Positions 35,923-45,397 are shown, counted from the first letter of the stretch. The stretch is DNA of 64,000 bases from Rhizobium sp. L51/94 (GCF_019355555.1 NZ_CP072142.1:1116001-1180000); one strand, 5' to 3'. Translations and numbers: made by a program. The notes: generated by a model not told the origin, from the sequence alone.

Positions 35923-36924
35923 ATGTCACAGATCAGACTTGAGAAGACAAGCAAGGTCTTCGGCGCCACCACTGTGATACCTCCGCTGGATCTTGAGATC
36001 GGCAAGGGCGAGTTCGTGGTCTTCGTCGGCCCGTCGGGGAGCGGCAAGTCGACGCTTCTCCGGCTGATCGCCGGTCTTGAGGAAGCAAGCGGGGGCAAAA
36101 TCAGCATCGAGGGAAGGGACGTCACCAATGTTCCCTGCGGCGATCGCGGCCTTGCGATGGTATTTCAGAGCTACGCGCTATATCCGCATCTTACGGTCCG
36201 CCAGAACATGTCCTTTCCATTAGAAATGGCCGGGGAGTCCAAGGAAGCAATCGTCCGTCGGATCGATGAGACAGCCCAAATACTCGATCTCACAAGGTTC
36301 CTGGAGCGTAGGCCGGCACAACTCTCCGGAGGCCAGAGGCAGCGGGTCGCGATCGGTCGGGCAATCGTCCGCAATCCGACGGCGTTTCTGTTCGACGAAC
36401 CGCTTTCCAATCTTGATGCCTCGTTAAGAGGTACAATGCGCCTCGAGATCATGAAGCTGCATCATCAGCTCGGAGCGACGATGATCTACGTCACGCATGA
36501 CCAGGTCGAGGCGATGACGATGGCGGACCGGATCGTCGTGCTAAATCACGGCAAGATCGAGCAGGTCGGTACTCCGCAGGAGCTCTATGAGCGCCCGGCC
36601 AACCGGTTCGTGGCCGAATTTATTGGTGCGCCCCGGATGAACAGAATCGATGGAGCGGCCGCGGCGGCACTGGGTGCTGCAACGATCGGCGTCCGTCCGG
36701 AACACATCCGGGTCAATCAGGATGGAGGCCTGTGGCCTGCCACTGTAGAGGTCATCGAGAATCTCGGCGCGGAGTCTTATATCCATGCGCGCTCCGACGC
36801 TGCCGGTGCGCTTGTGGTGCGGGTACAAGGCCTGGCTGGGGTCAAAGTCGGAGAACGGATCGGACTATCCCCCACCGATGGCTTCATCCACAGGTTCGAC
36901 GACCACGGTCTTGCCATGAGGTAA
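35923..36924 (+). CDS. sugar ABC transporter ATP-binding protein (importer 3)
   Basis: 333 residues from ATG 35923, which has GGGAG at good spacing; ATG 35911 overlaps that site. Walker [11 protein letters not shown]-loop [11 protein letters not shown], signature [14 protein letters not shown], Walker [14 protein letters not shown]-loop VTHDQ, TOBE domain [10 protein letters not shown]. UgpC/MalK type; last gene of the amino-sugar operon. Confidence 0.95.
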   Translation: MSQIRLEKTSKVFGATTVIPPLDLEIGKGEFVVFVGPSGSGKSTLLRLIAGLEEASGGKISIEGRDVTNVPCGDRGLAMVFQSYALYPHLTVRQNMSFPLEMAGESKEAIVRRIDETAQILDLTRFLERRPAQLSGGQRQRVAIGRAIVRNPTAFLFDEPLSNLDASLRGTMRLEIMKLHHQLGATMIYVTHDQVEAMTMADRIVVLNHGKIEQVGTPQELYERPANRFVAEFIGAPRMNRIDGAAAAALGAATIGVRPEHIRVNQDGGLWPATVEVIENLGAESYIHARSDAAGALVVRVQGLAGVKVGERIGLSPTDGFIHRFDDHGLAMR

Positions 36925-37307
36925 TTCCAGCCAATTCTTGAAGAAGTGGCTGCAGACGAAACGGCTTCTTCAAGGAGCCATTACGCCACCGGGATCGTTA
37001 GATACGTGAATGGGAAATGGAGCAAAGCTTACGTTCGTGGAAATGAGCGGCAACCGGTCTTGAGCGCTTCAGTTGATGGCTTGGATCAACGGTATCAACA
37101 TTGTCCATCAACCGGTTCTGAATCATTAATTCATCGTGGAAGCTCCAAACTTGGTAGGGGAAGCGATCCACCACGGCCGAGGGCACGCCGCTTGCAGAGC
37201 GACCATCGAGAAAGAAAACGAGGGAAAGCCTCTCGGATGGGCGGCACCCGGCACCGCTCGTTGAGCGGCTGTCGAGTGAATAGGAGCCGCGACCACTATG
37301 GTTAATA
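36925..37307. other. intergenic gap without recognisable gene
   Basis: About 380 bases. A plus-strand open frame (36946-37305) looks non-coding after its first 35 codons. No T-rich terminator seen after the importer. Confidence 0.4.
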
Positions 37308-37493
37308 TGAACCTGGCGCCTATTGAGACTGCATGTTTGCGGTGGCTCGCGCGCGGACAGACTATCGCACAGATCGCTTTGCTGGAGGGGGGTTACCGGA
37401 GCGGAAATTGACACTCATATTACTAGGGCGCTTAAGGCTCTCGGTTCGAACACAATGATAGACGCACTGAAGAAACCGGACCCTGGTGACTGA
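37308..37493 (+). pseudogene. LuxR-type helix-turn-helix remnant
   Basis: From ATG 37308 it reads LAPIETACLRWLARGQTIAQIALLEG, then after a frameshift near 37397 GAEIDTHITRALKALGSNTMIDALKK and a stop at 37493. The pattern LTxxExxCLxWxAxGxTxxEIAxxLxxSxxTVxxHxxxALxKLGVxxRxxAV of LuxR output domains is visible across both pieces. No regulatory domain precedes it. Confidence 0.65.
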
Positions 37494-37710
37494 GCAACCG
37501 CTGAAGTTCCATGAATCACTATTACGAATCTTTTGTAACCACTACTTTCGTTATATTTTTAGAGAAACATGGGCGGTATGTGAGAAACCTTTGGCGAAGG
37601 CGCTGGATCGGATCGAAGGGCGGACGACCGCCATTTCCTATTTGTTTGCTCTAGAACGTGGTTCAGTCCCTCACAGGGATCTTGCTCGCGTCACGATGTT
37701 CAGTCTTACC

Positions 37711-39129
37711 TCAAGCGTCCGAAAATCCGAACGGCGTGCGTGTCCTGCGGCGTTCGTCGCCGAGAATCTGGCGTCCAATAGGCGGTTCTGATCGCGCCGT
37801 ACAATTGATCCGGTGGCACAAGCGACACGTCGTCCCCACGAGCGTCGGCCGACGCTGCCTCTCCGGTTCTTGCTGATGATAGACAAGACGATCGGCATGT
37901 TGCGCTTCGCAGACGAGGGCGACGGCTCTCTCGACGCGCAGTTCGCCGAACGCCCCGCCGCCGGTGCTAGCGGTCCGAGCTATCGAGAAAAAGCGTTGTC
38001 CGTCCGGGAATTCCAGCCACTGCGTCAGCACCTCGTCCGGCCGCCTGAATGCGTGATGTACTGTCCAGAGCGGACAGCTGCAGCCATGGAGCGCGAACGG
38101 AAAGTTGGCGCCTTCGAGCCGCTTGGAAACATTGCCGGCCACATCCAAGCGAATGAAGAAGAAGGGTACCTTCTCCTGGCCAGGCCGCTGAAGGGTCGTC
38201 AACCTGTGGGCTGCCTGTTCGAAGCTCACGCCGAACTGTCGGGAAAGCGTCTCGACATCGTATTTACTGACGTCCACGGCCTTGGCAAAGGCGGCATAGG
38301 GCATCAGGATCGCCGCTGCGCAGTAACTGGCCAAGGCACGGCTGGCGATCCGCATGCTGCTCTCGTCCCCGAAGCCTCCCTCATTGACGGCGCTGGCAAT
38401 TTCCTTGCCGAATTCCAAATGCGATACCTGGATCGCGAGCTGAAAGGTCTGGCTGGCCACGTTCATCGTGTTGTCGAGGAGGATATCCCTGCGATGACGA
38501 TCGTGCCTTCGCAGCGACTCCGACATCACATCGGGCGGCATTCGGCGAACCTTCAGCGCATGTCTCTCGAGGAGATAGGCTTGGAGACCGCCCTTCTCTG
38601 CTATCTTCGCCCCTAGCCGCTCGGCGATGGCATCGAGCGCGGGAAAGCAGTTGCGTCGTGCCGCCAGAAAGCGCCTGGTCGCGGCCAAAGGATCGACCGC
38701 TTCCGATCCCCCCTTACGCGGGTTTGGGCGGTTGTCCGCCAGTGCCAGCTGCGCCTCGCGGTGGGCGGTATAGAGCCGCAGCATAGCCTCGCTGAAGCTC
38801 GGAAAACTGCTGACGATGTCGGCTATCTCACTAGAATGGAAGTCGATGTCGGCAAAAAGCGGATCTTTAAGCACGGATCGCAGCCGCGCCGAGTGATCGG
38901 CAGTTTCGTCGCCGACGAGATCCGACATGTCCATCTTGTAGGTGCGTGCCAGCTTCAGCAGAACTTCAGCGGTTACGGGCCGCTGATTACGCTCCATCAG
39001 CGCGATGTAGGATGGCGAAATCTCTAGGTCCGACGCCATCTCCGTCTGGGTAAGGCCGAGATCCCGACGCAGCCGGCGCAGCCGCGGGCCCAGATAGACG
39101 CCCTTGTTGCTGGAAGAAGGAGCCTTCAT
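37711..39129 (-). CDS. XRE-family short-chain acyl-CoA responsive regulator (ScfR/RamB type)
   Basis: 472 residues from ATG 39129. N-terminal XRE helix-turn-helix (PRLRRLRRDLGLTQTEMASDLEISPSYIALMERNQRPVTAEVLLKLAR), then an ImmA/IrrE-like region around 160-330 and a C-terminal cysteine-bearing domain (FPFALHGCSCPLWTVHHAF, TTCRLCHRINCTARSEPPIG). This build is that of RamB/ScfR/PrpC-type regulators, which control the glyoxylate and propionate pathways. It is divergent from isocitrate lyase (39244), its likely target. A perfect palindrome lies at its own start codon. Confidence 0.9.
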   Translation of the reverse strand: MKAPSSSNKGVYLGPRLRRLRRDLGLTQTEMASDLEISPSYIALMERNQRPVTAEVLLKLARTYKMDMSDLVGDETADHSARLRSVLKDPLFADIDFHSSEIADIVSSFPSFSEAMLRLYTAHREAQLALADNRPNPRKGGSEAVDPLAATRRFLAARRNCFPALDAIAERLGAKIAEKGGLQAYLLERHALKVRRMPPDVMSESLRRHDRHRRDILLDNTMNVASQTFQLAIQVSHLEFGKEIASAVNEGGFGDESSMRIASRALASYCAAAILMPYAAFAKAVDVSKYDVETLSRQFGVSFEQAAHRLTTLQRPGQEKVPFFFIRLDVAGNVSKRLEGANFPFALHGCSCPLWTVHHAFRRPDEVLTQWLEFPDGQRFFSIARTASTGGGAFGELRVERAVALVCEAQHADRLVYHQQEPERQRRPTLVGTTCRLCHRINCTARSEPPIGRQILGDERRRTRTPFGFSDA

Positions 39130-39142
39130 GATTGTTACAATC
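39130..39142. promoter_or_regulatory. 13-bp perfect palindrome at the regulator start codon
   Basis: GATTGTTACAATC, directly before ATG 39129 of the regulator and about 100 bases before isocitrate lyase. Candidate operator for self-control. Confidence 0.45.
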
Positions 39143-39243
39143 TCACAGCCAAGTTCTGTAAAGTTTGACAAGTGCACACTGATCTCTCTGGCGCCGCTGT
39201 CAAGTAGTCGCGATGCTCGCCTGTAGTAGCAGGGAGAAAACCA

Positions 39244-40836
39244 ATGCAATATTCAGACAGTATCGCAGAACTTAATCGTCTGCTCGACGGGCAGAAGAGC
39301 TGGAGCGGCGTCAGTGCAGAGGCCGTTACGCGGATGCGCCTGCAAAATCGCTTTCGTACCGGGCTGGACATCGCCAGGTATACAGCCTCGATCATGCGCA
39401 GGGACATGGCCGCCTACGACGCCGACCCAACGCAATACACCCAATCGCTCGGCTGCTGGCACGGCTTCATCGCCCAACAGAAGGTGATCTCCATCAAGAA
39501 GCATTTCGGCACCACCGAGCGTCGCTACCTCTATCTTTCGGGATGGATGGTGGCGGCCCTGCGTTCCGAGTTTGGACCGTTACCCGACCAGTCGATGCAC
39601 GAAAAAACCAGCGTTCCGGCCCTTGTCGAAGAGCTCTACACCTTCCTCAGGCAGGCTGACGCTCGCGAGCTCGGGATGATGTTCCGGGATATTGACACGG
39701 CGCGCCAGGCGGGCGATCGGCTGCGCGAGGCTCAATTGATCCAGGCTGTCGAGAACTATCAGACCCATGTGGTTCCTGTCATCGCCGACATTGACGCGGG
39801 CTTCGGCAATGCCGAGGCGACCTATCTTCTTGCCAAAAAGATGATCGAGGCGGGGGCCTGCGCACTGCAAATAGAAAACCAGGTTTCCGACGAGAAGCAG
39901 TGTGGCCATCAGGACGGCAAGGTCACGGTCCCGCACGAGGACTTCATCGCCAAGATCCGGGCTTGCCGCTACGCTTTCCTCGAACTCGGTGTTGACGACG
40001 GCATCATCGTCGCGCGCACCGATTCACTCGGCGCCGGGCTTACCAAGCAGATCGCCTTCAGCATGGAGGCTGGCGACATAGGCGATCTCTACAATTCCTT
40101 TCTCGACTGTGAGGCAATCGACGAGAACAGCAGTGGCAACGGCGATGTTATCTTGCGACGCGGCGGTAAGCTGGTACGGCCCAAGCGCCTTGCCTCCAAT
40201 CTTTACCAGTTCCGGGAAGGAACAGGGGCAGATCGCTGCGTGCTAGATTGCATCACGTCGCTGCAGAACGGCGCCGACCTGCTCTGGATCGAGACCGAGA
40301 AGCCCCATATCGACCAGATCGCCGCGATGGTCGACCGCATCCGGGAGGTCGTGCCGAACGCGAAGCTCGTGTACAACAATTCGCCCTCGTTCAACTGGAC
40401 CCTGAACTTCCGTCAGCAAGTCTACGATGCGTGGCTGGACGACGGCGTCGACGTGGCTGCCTACGATCGGGCGAGACTGATGAGCGTCGACTACGACACG
40501 ACGGACCTCGGCATCGAGGCGGACGAGCGAATTAGGACATTCCAGCGCGACGCCGCCTGCCGCGCCGGAATCTTCCACCACCTGATAACCCTGCCGACCT
40601 ACCACACCGTGGCGCTGTCCACGGACACCCTGGCGCGGGAGTATTTCGGCGATGCCGCGATGCTCGGCTACGTCGCCAATGTCCAACGAAAGGAGATCCG
40701 CGAGGCTATCGCCTGCGTGAAGCATCAGAACATGGCGGGCTCCGACCTCGGGGACGACCACAAGGAGTATTTTGCCGGCGAGGCCGCCCTGAAGGCGGGC
40801 GGCGGCCACAACACGATGAACCAGTTCGCCGCCTGA
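39244..40836 (+). CDS. aceA: isocitrate lyase
   Basis: 530 residues, ribosome-binding site GGGAG. Active-site signature in the form SDEKQCGHQDGKV (Cys and His of the CGH motif), VIADIDAGFGNAEATYLL (metal-binding Asp), IVARTDSLGAGLT, VYNNSPSFNW. The length fits the longer isocitrate lyase group of proteobacteria. It splits isocitrate into glyoxylate and succinate, first step of the glyoxylate shunt for growth on acetate or fatty acids. Malate synthase is not in the window. Divergent from its presumed regulator. Confidence 0.95.
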   Translation: MQYSDSIAELNRLLDGQKSWSGVSAEAVTRMRLQNRFRTGLDIARYTASIMRRDMAAYDADPTQYTQSLGCWHGFIAQQKVISIKKHFGTTERRYLYLSGWMVAALRSEFGPLPDQSMHEKTSVPALVEELYTFLRQADARELGMMFRDIDTARQAGDRLREAQLIQAVENYQTHVVPVIADIDAGFGNAEATYLLAKKMIEAGACALQIENQVSDEKQCGHQDGKVTVPHEDFIAKIRACRYAFLELGVDDGIIVARTDSLGAGLTKQIAFSMEAGDIGDLYNSFLDCEAIDENSSGNGDVILRRGGKLVRPKRLASNLYQFREGTGADRCVLDCITSLQNGADLLWIETEKPHIDQIAAMVDRIREVVPNAKLVYNNSPSFNWTLNFRQQVYDAWLDDGVDVAAYDRARLMSVDYDTTDLGIEADERIRTFQRDAACRAGIFHHLITLPTYHTVALSTDTLAREYFGDAAMLGYVANVQRKEIREAIACVKHQNMAGSDLGDDHKEYFAGEAALKAGGGHNTMNQFAA

Positions 40837-40886
40837 CACGGCAACATTCAAGGGCTGTCGCCCGGCATTCAAAGGAGGAGGAAGAC

Positions 40887-41063
40887 ATGGCAGACGAAGA
40901 CAGGATCTACACGCCCGAGCCGGAGCGCTCGCGTGCGGTCTTTTCACAGCAGGATTTCAAGCTCATCCGCACGGCAATTTCACACTATCTGAAAGAACTG
41001 GAAGATCAGAGCGAGGTGAAGAAATATTCCAACCTCCATCATCGCCTTGGTCGTCTCGTCTAG
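40887..41063 (+). CDS. small conserved-looking protein downstream of aceA
   Basis: 58 residues (MADEDRIYTPEPERSRAVFS ... LHHRLGRLV) with a strong ribosome-binding site GGAGGAG. It starts 50 bases after aceA and is followed by a terminator, so it is the last gene of the aceA operon. Helical, charged, no membrane segment. I do not know its function. The good translation signals and placement argue for a real gene. Confidence 0.75.
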   Translation: MADEDRIYTPEPERSRAVFSQQDFKLIRTAISHYLKELEDQSEVKKYSNLHHRLGRLV

Positions 41064-41386
41064 AGGAATGACGGCCCCGCTTTGAGCAGAGCGGGGCTTC
41101 GGCAGTCCACGGCAAGATTTAGGTTGGTGGCAAGCCCAACGAAAGGGAAAGAGCTCAAGGCGGATCGCCACCGGATCCACTCGTGAAGGCGTCAGTGCAT
41201 GGACCAATCTCAATAGTTCCCCATAACATCGGGGACTCCTCGCTGATTGCACTACGACGATATTGTCGTCCACTCCTGCGATGCTTGGTGCAAACTCCAA
41301 AGTCAGCCCAGGCGAATCTTGCCCATCGGACGCAGAGATTGAGCAGATGGGTTGTCATCAACAAGGGCGCGCATGATCCGCATTTC
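41064..41386. other. intergenic gap after the aceA operon
   Basis: About 320 bases. Beyond the terminator at 41074 nothing gene-like was recognised on either strand. Confidence 0.45.
41074..41099 (+). terminator. intrinsic terminator of the aceA operon
   Basis: Stem GCCCCGCT (41074-41081) with AGCGGGGC (41090-41097), 8-base loop, short TT tail. Confidence 0.65.
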
Positions 41387-42271
41387 TCACATGCAGCGCC
41401 GAAATTCAAGCGGCGCCTGGCCAAACGTTTCCCGAAATGCACGCCCAAACTGACTAGCACCGTTGAACCCGCAGACGCTGGCTATGGTCGATATGGACAA
41501 TTGGGTTCCCACAAGCATTTGCTTGGCACGCTCTACGCGCCTTACGGTCAGATATCTGTAGGGTGGCTCGCCAAACGTAGCTTTAAAGGCGCGGGAGAAA
41601 TGGAACCGGGTCAAACCGCAGACAGCGGCGATGTCGTCCAGTCCAATGTCGCTAGCCAGATTTTCTTCTATGTAATCATGTACCAGCTTCATCTGGGCCT
41701 TAGTCAGCCGGCCAGATTGTTTAACAACCATTGTTGCAGTGTGGCTAAGCCTGAACATCTCCAACGCGGCAGTCAGGCCGACTGCTTCTGCATGAATTTT
41801 TGAGACCGGGCGTATATTGTCTGCCATCAAGCTGCCAAGCCTGCGCATCGTCGCGCCAAGTTCGTCGGCTTTGAAGTAGATGTGCGGTCTTGCATCAGGC
41901 GCGTTGAACTCTGCCTGAAGCTCCTCCTCCATGGTGGCAGGATCAAAACAAACCACCGTGAATGCGTTGAGCCTGTTGGCAGGTCTTGCCCAACCGTCTA
42001 TCTTGCGGCCTGCTGGCACGTACGTGATCTGATCCCGCAGATCACCGCCGGAGATCGGTCTTTCACCACCTACCTCCATTTCTCCCTCGATCAGCACTAG
42101 GTCATGATAGGCGAGGTAATGAGAATGGCCATCCCAGCTAAATTGATATTCTGCTGGCAAGCGTAGCCGAGAATACTGGACGGAAATGCCGCGCCAGCCC
42201 GCAGAGGTATGAATTTCGGCTTTTGGCTCCGGCTCCCTGAATTGCAGCTGTAATTCGTTCAGTCGTTTCAT
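41387..42271 (-). CDS. AraC-family transcriptional regulator
   Basis: 294 residues. The first about 170 form a cupin-like sensor part (YQFSWDGHSHYLAYHDLVLIEGEMEVGG, YVPAGRKIDGW). The C-terminal 100 residues are the two helix-turn-helix AraC domain: LDDIAAVCGLTRFHFSRAFKATFGEPPYRYLTVRRVERAKQML and STIASVCGFNGASQFGRAFRETFGQAPLEFRR. Target unknown. It is divergent from the soluble chemoreceptor gene at 42505. Confidence 0.92.
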   Translation of the reverse strand: MKRLNELQLQFREPEPKAEIHTSAGWRGISVQYSRLRLPAEYQFSWDGHSHYLAYHDLVLIEGEMEVGGERPISGGDLRDQITYVPAGRKIDGWARPANRLNAFTVVCFDPATMEEELQAEFNAPDARPHIYFKADELGATMRRLGSLMADNIRPVSKIHAEAVGLTAALEMFRLSHTATMVVKQSGRLTKAQMKLVHDYIEENLASDIGLDDIAAVCGLTRFHFSRAFKATFGEPPYRYLTVRRVERAKQMLVGTQLSISTIASVCGFNGASQFGRAFRETFGQAPLEFRRCM

Positions 42272-42504
42272 GAGTGCTATTTACAAATTTTGGGTTGCGC
42301 GTGCCTTGCACAATCATTTCAACGATATTTCAAACCTGAATATAGCAATAAACATCCAAACCTCGCAATATAGGTAGTATTTTATTAGAAACTTCACACA
42401 CTTTAAAGATCTAGGTCTCTAAATTAGCGGCCATGGGAAGACGATCAACGTTGCTTCGAGCACGAGCCTCTCCCATCGATTGGGTTGGAAATTGGGAGGA
42501 TAAT

Positions 42505-44295
42505 ATGCTGGGATTTGGCTCCGGGGCCGACGCAAAGGCCGTTCTAGACGCAATGAGCAAGTCTCAGGCGATCATCGAATTAAAACTTGATGGCACCATT
42601 ATCACTGCCAATGAGAACTTTTGCCGCACCCTCGGCTATCAACTGTCCGAACTTGCCGGTCAGCACCATCGCCTGCTTGTCGATCCCGAAGAAGCCGCAG
42701 CCCCGGAGTACAGGGAATTCTGGGCCAAGCTGGCGCGCGGAGAATTTGATCGCCGTCAGTACAAGCGGATTGGCAAGGGCGGTAGGGAAGTCTGGATCGA
42801 GGCCTCCTACAATCCAGTGTTTCGGGGTGGCAAGCCTTACAAGATTGTGAAATTTGCGACTGACATCACCGAGCAGAAGCTGAAAAGCGCCGAGGAAGCC
42901 GGTAAGCTGGACGCAATTTCCCGTGCCCAAGCGATCATCGAGTTTACGCCTAAGGGCGATATCCTCACCGCAAACGAGAATTTCCTCAATACGGTGGGCT
43001 ATCAGCTTTCGGAAGTCCAGGGCAAGCACCACGCGATGTTCTGCGAACCGAGCTTTGCCAATAGCGAAGAGTATCGCCGCTTCTGGAGCAGACTTGCCGG
43101 CGGCGCGTTCATAGTGGAAGAGTTCGTGCGTATCGGCAAAGGTGGCAAGAAGGTTTATCTTCAGGCTTCCTACAATCCCATCCTCGACATGAACGGGAAC
43201 GTCTTCAAGGTCGTCAAATTCGCGACCGACGTCACAGCGCGTGTGGGCAACGTCGATCAACTGGCAGGGTGCCTCAAGTCCTTGTCCGAAGGCGACCTCA
43301 TGCAAACCCTCGATAACCCTTTCCTGCCGACAATGGAAAAGTTACGTCTGGATTTCAACGAGGCTTCCACCAAGCTGCGCGTCACCCTGCAGACCATCTC
43401 TGAGAACGCCGGCGCTATCGCGGCCTCGTCACAGCAGATCCAGTCCGCTTCCAATGACCTTGCCAAGCGGACCGAGCAACAGGCAGCTTCCGTCGAAGAG
43501 ACCGCCGCCGCGCTGGAGGAAATAACGACCACCGTTGCGGACTCCAGTCAACGCGCCCAGGAGGCGGGCCGGCTTGTTCGCACGACCAAGGAAAATGCCG
43601 AGCACTCAGGCAAAATCGTCGGTCAGGCGGTCGACGCGATGGGCATGATCGAAAAGTCTGCACGGGAAATCGCCAACATCATCGGGGTGATCGACGAGAT
43701 CGCATTCCAGACAAATCTTCTAGCGCTCAACGCCGGTGTTGAAGCAGCGCGGGCCGGCGAGGCGGGAAAAGGTTTCGCCGTTGTTGCACAAGAGGTGCGT
43801 GAGCTCGCCCAGCGCTCGGCCAAGGCCGCAAAAGAAATCAAGGAACTGATTAGCACGTCGAACGGGCACGTTAAAAGCGGCGTGGAATTGGTCGGCAGCA
43901 CAGGCGAGGCCCTGCGGGAGATTGTCAGTCAGGTCGTCAGGGTCGACGGCAACGTCGGCGCCATTGTTGAAGCCTCAAAGGAGCAGGCTACTGGCCTCAA
44001 GGAAATCAACCTTGCCGTCAACACGATCGATCAGGGTACGCAGCAAAATGCTGCAATGGTCGAGGAAACAAGTGCGGCAGCTCATAGCCTTTCCAGAGAA
44101 GCGGCGCAGTTGTTCGAGCTTATCGGCCAGTTCAATATCGGAACCATGGATGCGAGACCTCGGTCCGCACCGGTGGTTGCCAACCAGCAAACACGACCGG
44201 TTGTGTCCCCCGCCCGACAGATGACGGCAAAATTAGTCCATTCGTTCAACGGCAACGCTGCCGTAAAAAGCGGCGATAGCTGGGAAGAGTTCTGA
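42505..44295 (+). CDS. soluble PAS-PAS methyl-accepting chemotaxis protein
   Basis: 596 residues from ATG 42505 (GGGAGG upstream). No membrane helix. Two tandem PAS domains (about 15-125 and 137-247; both contain ITANENF or LTANENF, LGYQLSEL, then KIVKFATDIT or KVVKFATDVT), a HAMP-like linker (LKSLSEGDLMQTLDNPFLPTMEKL), then the signalling domain with [21 protein letters not shown]-terminal DSWEEF resembles the CheR/CheB tether. The PAS pair may hold haem or flavin and sense redox or oxygen; the cofactor is not evident. Confidence 0.93.
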   Translation: MLGFGSGADAKAVLDAMSKSQAIIELKLDGTIITANENFCRTLGYQLSELAGQHHRLLVDPEEAAAPEYREFWAKLARGEFDRRQYKRIGKGGREVWIEASYNPVFRGGKPYKIVKFATDITEQKLKSAEEAGKLDAISRAQAIIEFTPKGDILTANENFLNTVGYQLSEVQGKHHAMFCEPSFANSEEYRRFWSRLAGGAFIVEEFVRIGKGGKKVYLQASYNPILDMNGNVFKVVKFATDVTARVGNVDQLAGCLKSLSEGDLMQTLDNPFLPTMEKLRLDFNEASTKLRVTLQTISENAGAIAASSQQIQSASNDLAKRTEQQAASVEETAAALEEITTTVADSSQRAQEAGRLVRTTKENAEHSGKIVGQAVDAMGMIEKSAREIANIIGVIDEIAFQTNLLALNAGVEAARAGEAGKGFAVVAQEVRELAQRSAKAAKEIKELISTSNGHVKSGVELVGSTGEALREIVSQVVRVDGNVGAIVEASKEQATGLKEINLAVNTIDQGTQQNAAMVEETSAAAHSLSREAAQLFELIGQFNIGTMDARPRSAPVVANQQTRPVVSPARQMTAKLVHSFNGNAAVKSGDSWEEF

Positions 44296-44460
44296 CGTCA
44301 GAGACTGAGAGGGTCTAGCGTCATGATCAATCTTACGACGAGAAGTGCTCTCGAGGCCAACTTTATTGAATAGACACTTGGCGGTCTTGCCTAATACGGC
44401 GCCGCCAATCGATTCAAGCGTTCTATTCGAGCGATAATCAAAGATTGCGTTTGATGTTTC

Positions 44461-44784
44461 ATGGCTGAGATTTCCAAATTGGAATTCAAGGATTTTATAG
44501 TCTCCAGTAACATTCTCCTGGCAGCCATGGCGCATCCCAAACGACTTCTAATGCTGCAAATTCTGCTTGAAGAAGAGCTGTCCGTAACCGATCTGGCCAA
44601 TCGATGTGGAATTAAAATAGGCACGGTATCTCGGCACCTGACGATACTAAGATCTGCTTGTTTGGTGACTTGCAAACCGTACGGCACAACATGCTATTAC
44701 TCCTGCAGATCTTCGGCCGTGACCAAAATGACGAGAACGCTAACCGATATTCAGTTTCCAGACGCAGATCCGATGTGGTCTTAG
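44461..44784 (+). CDS. ArsR-family winged-helix regulator
   Basis: 107 residues. LLAAMAHPKRLLMLQILLEEELSVTDLANRCGIKIGTVSRHLTILRSACLV matches the ArsR/SmtB winged helix; helix alpha-3 lacks the CxC arsenic site (CxVC is absent). Cysteines later (VTCKPYGTTCYYSCRS) could bind metal but are not at known positions. Possibly a redox- or other-signal sensor. No target gene next to it. Confidence 0.85.
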   Translation: MAEISKLEFKDFIVSSNILLAAMAHPKRLLMLQILLEEELSVTDLANRCGIKIGTVSRHLTILRSACLVTCKPYGTTCYYSCRSSAVTKMTRTLTDIQFPDADPMWS

Positions 44785-45071
44785 ATTTCCAGCAGTACGC
44801 CAACTTGCTCAACTCTCGACATCAAGTCCACTGGCAGTCGGCAGCAGAGGCTTGATCGAGATGCAGTCGGCATCTAGCGCGAGCATAATGGATGACGTCA
44901 AGTCGCCCTTTCCCAAGTGGGAGGCTAGCGAGAAATCTCGGCAGCATCAGGATGCTCAGAATTCCAACAGTGAGGGCTTGGTTTCCCGTAAGAGCCTGAT
45001 GCCGATCGTTTCTGCACGACCACAGCAGCTTGCAACAAGACCTGCGGCTTGTTTCGCGACACATTTCCGGC

Positions 45072-45359
45072 TTACGAACTCTCGGAATTCAAACGCTCTT
45101 GTATTTCCTTTCCGGCCTTGAAAAATGGCACCCATTTGTCATCGACAAAGACGGTTTCCCCGTTTCTCGGGTTGTGCCCGGATCTCGGCGGGCGGTGTCG
45201 CACGGAGAAGCTCCCGAACCCACGAAGCTCGACCCGGTTGCCCTTTTCCAGGGCCTCGGTAATTCCCTCGAGAATGATGTCGACGATCCGCTCGACGTCT
45301 CTATGATAGAGGTGGGGATTACGCCGCGCGACAATTTGGACGAGTTCCGATCTTGTCAT
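45072..45359 (-). CDS. ihfB: integration host factor beta-like protein
   Basis: 95 residues from ATG 45359; an in-frame start at 45437 is implausible. [59 protein letters not shown] and [13 protein letters not shown] are the IHF/HU fold with the Pro in the DNA-bending arm (GHNPRNG). Together with the alpha subunit IHF bends DNA, which matters at transfer origins and integrase sites. Here it stands beside traA remnants, on a replicon that probably also carries a chromosomal copy in the same cell. Confidence 0.92.
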   Translation of the reverse strand: MTRSELVQIVARRNPHLYHRDVERIVDIILEGITEALEKGNRVELRGFGSFSVRHRPPRSGHNPRNGETVFVDDKWVPFFKAGKEIQERLNSESS

Positions 45360-45397
45360 CGTTTGCCTATAAAACCTCGTGGCTGAACGAATGCTGG

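Noticed and set aside
36946-37305. Start of this frame (ATGIVRYVNGKWSKAYVRGN) looks a little like a cold-shock protein
   Set aside because: The conserved FGFI and FVH RNA-binding motifs are absent and the rest is low-complexity, so the likeness is not enough to call a gene or pseudogene.
40980-41300. Minus-strand frame of 106 codons after the aceA operon
   Set aside because: It covers the terminator and the end of a small gene in antisense, with no recognisable domain.
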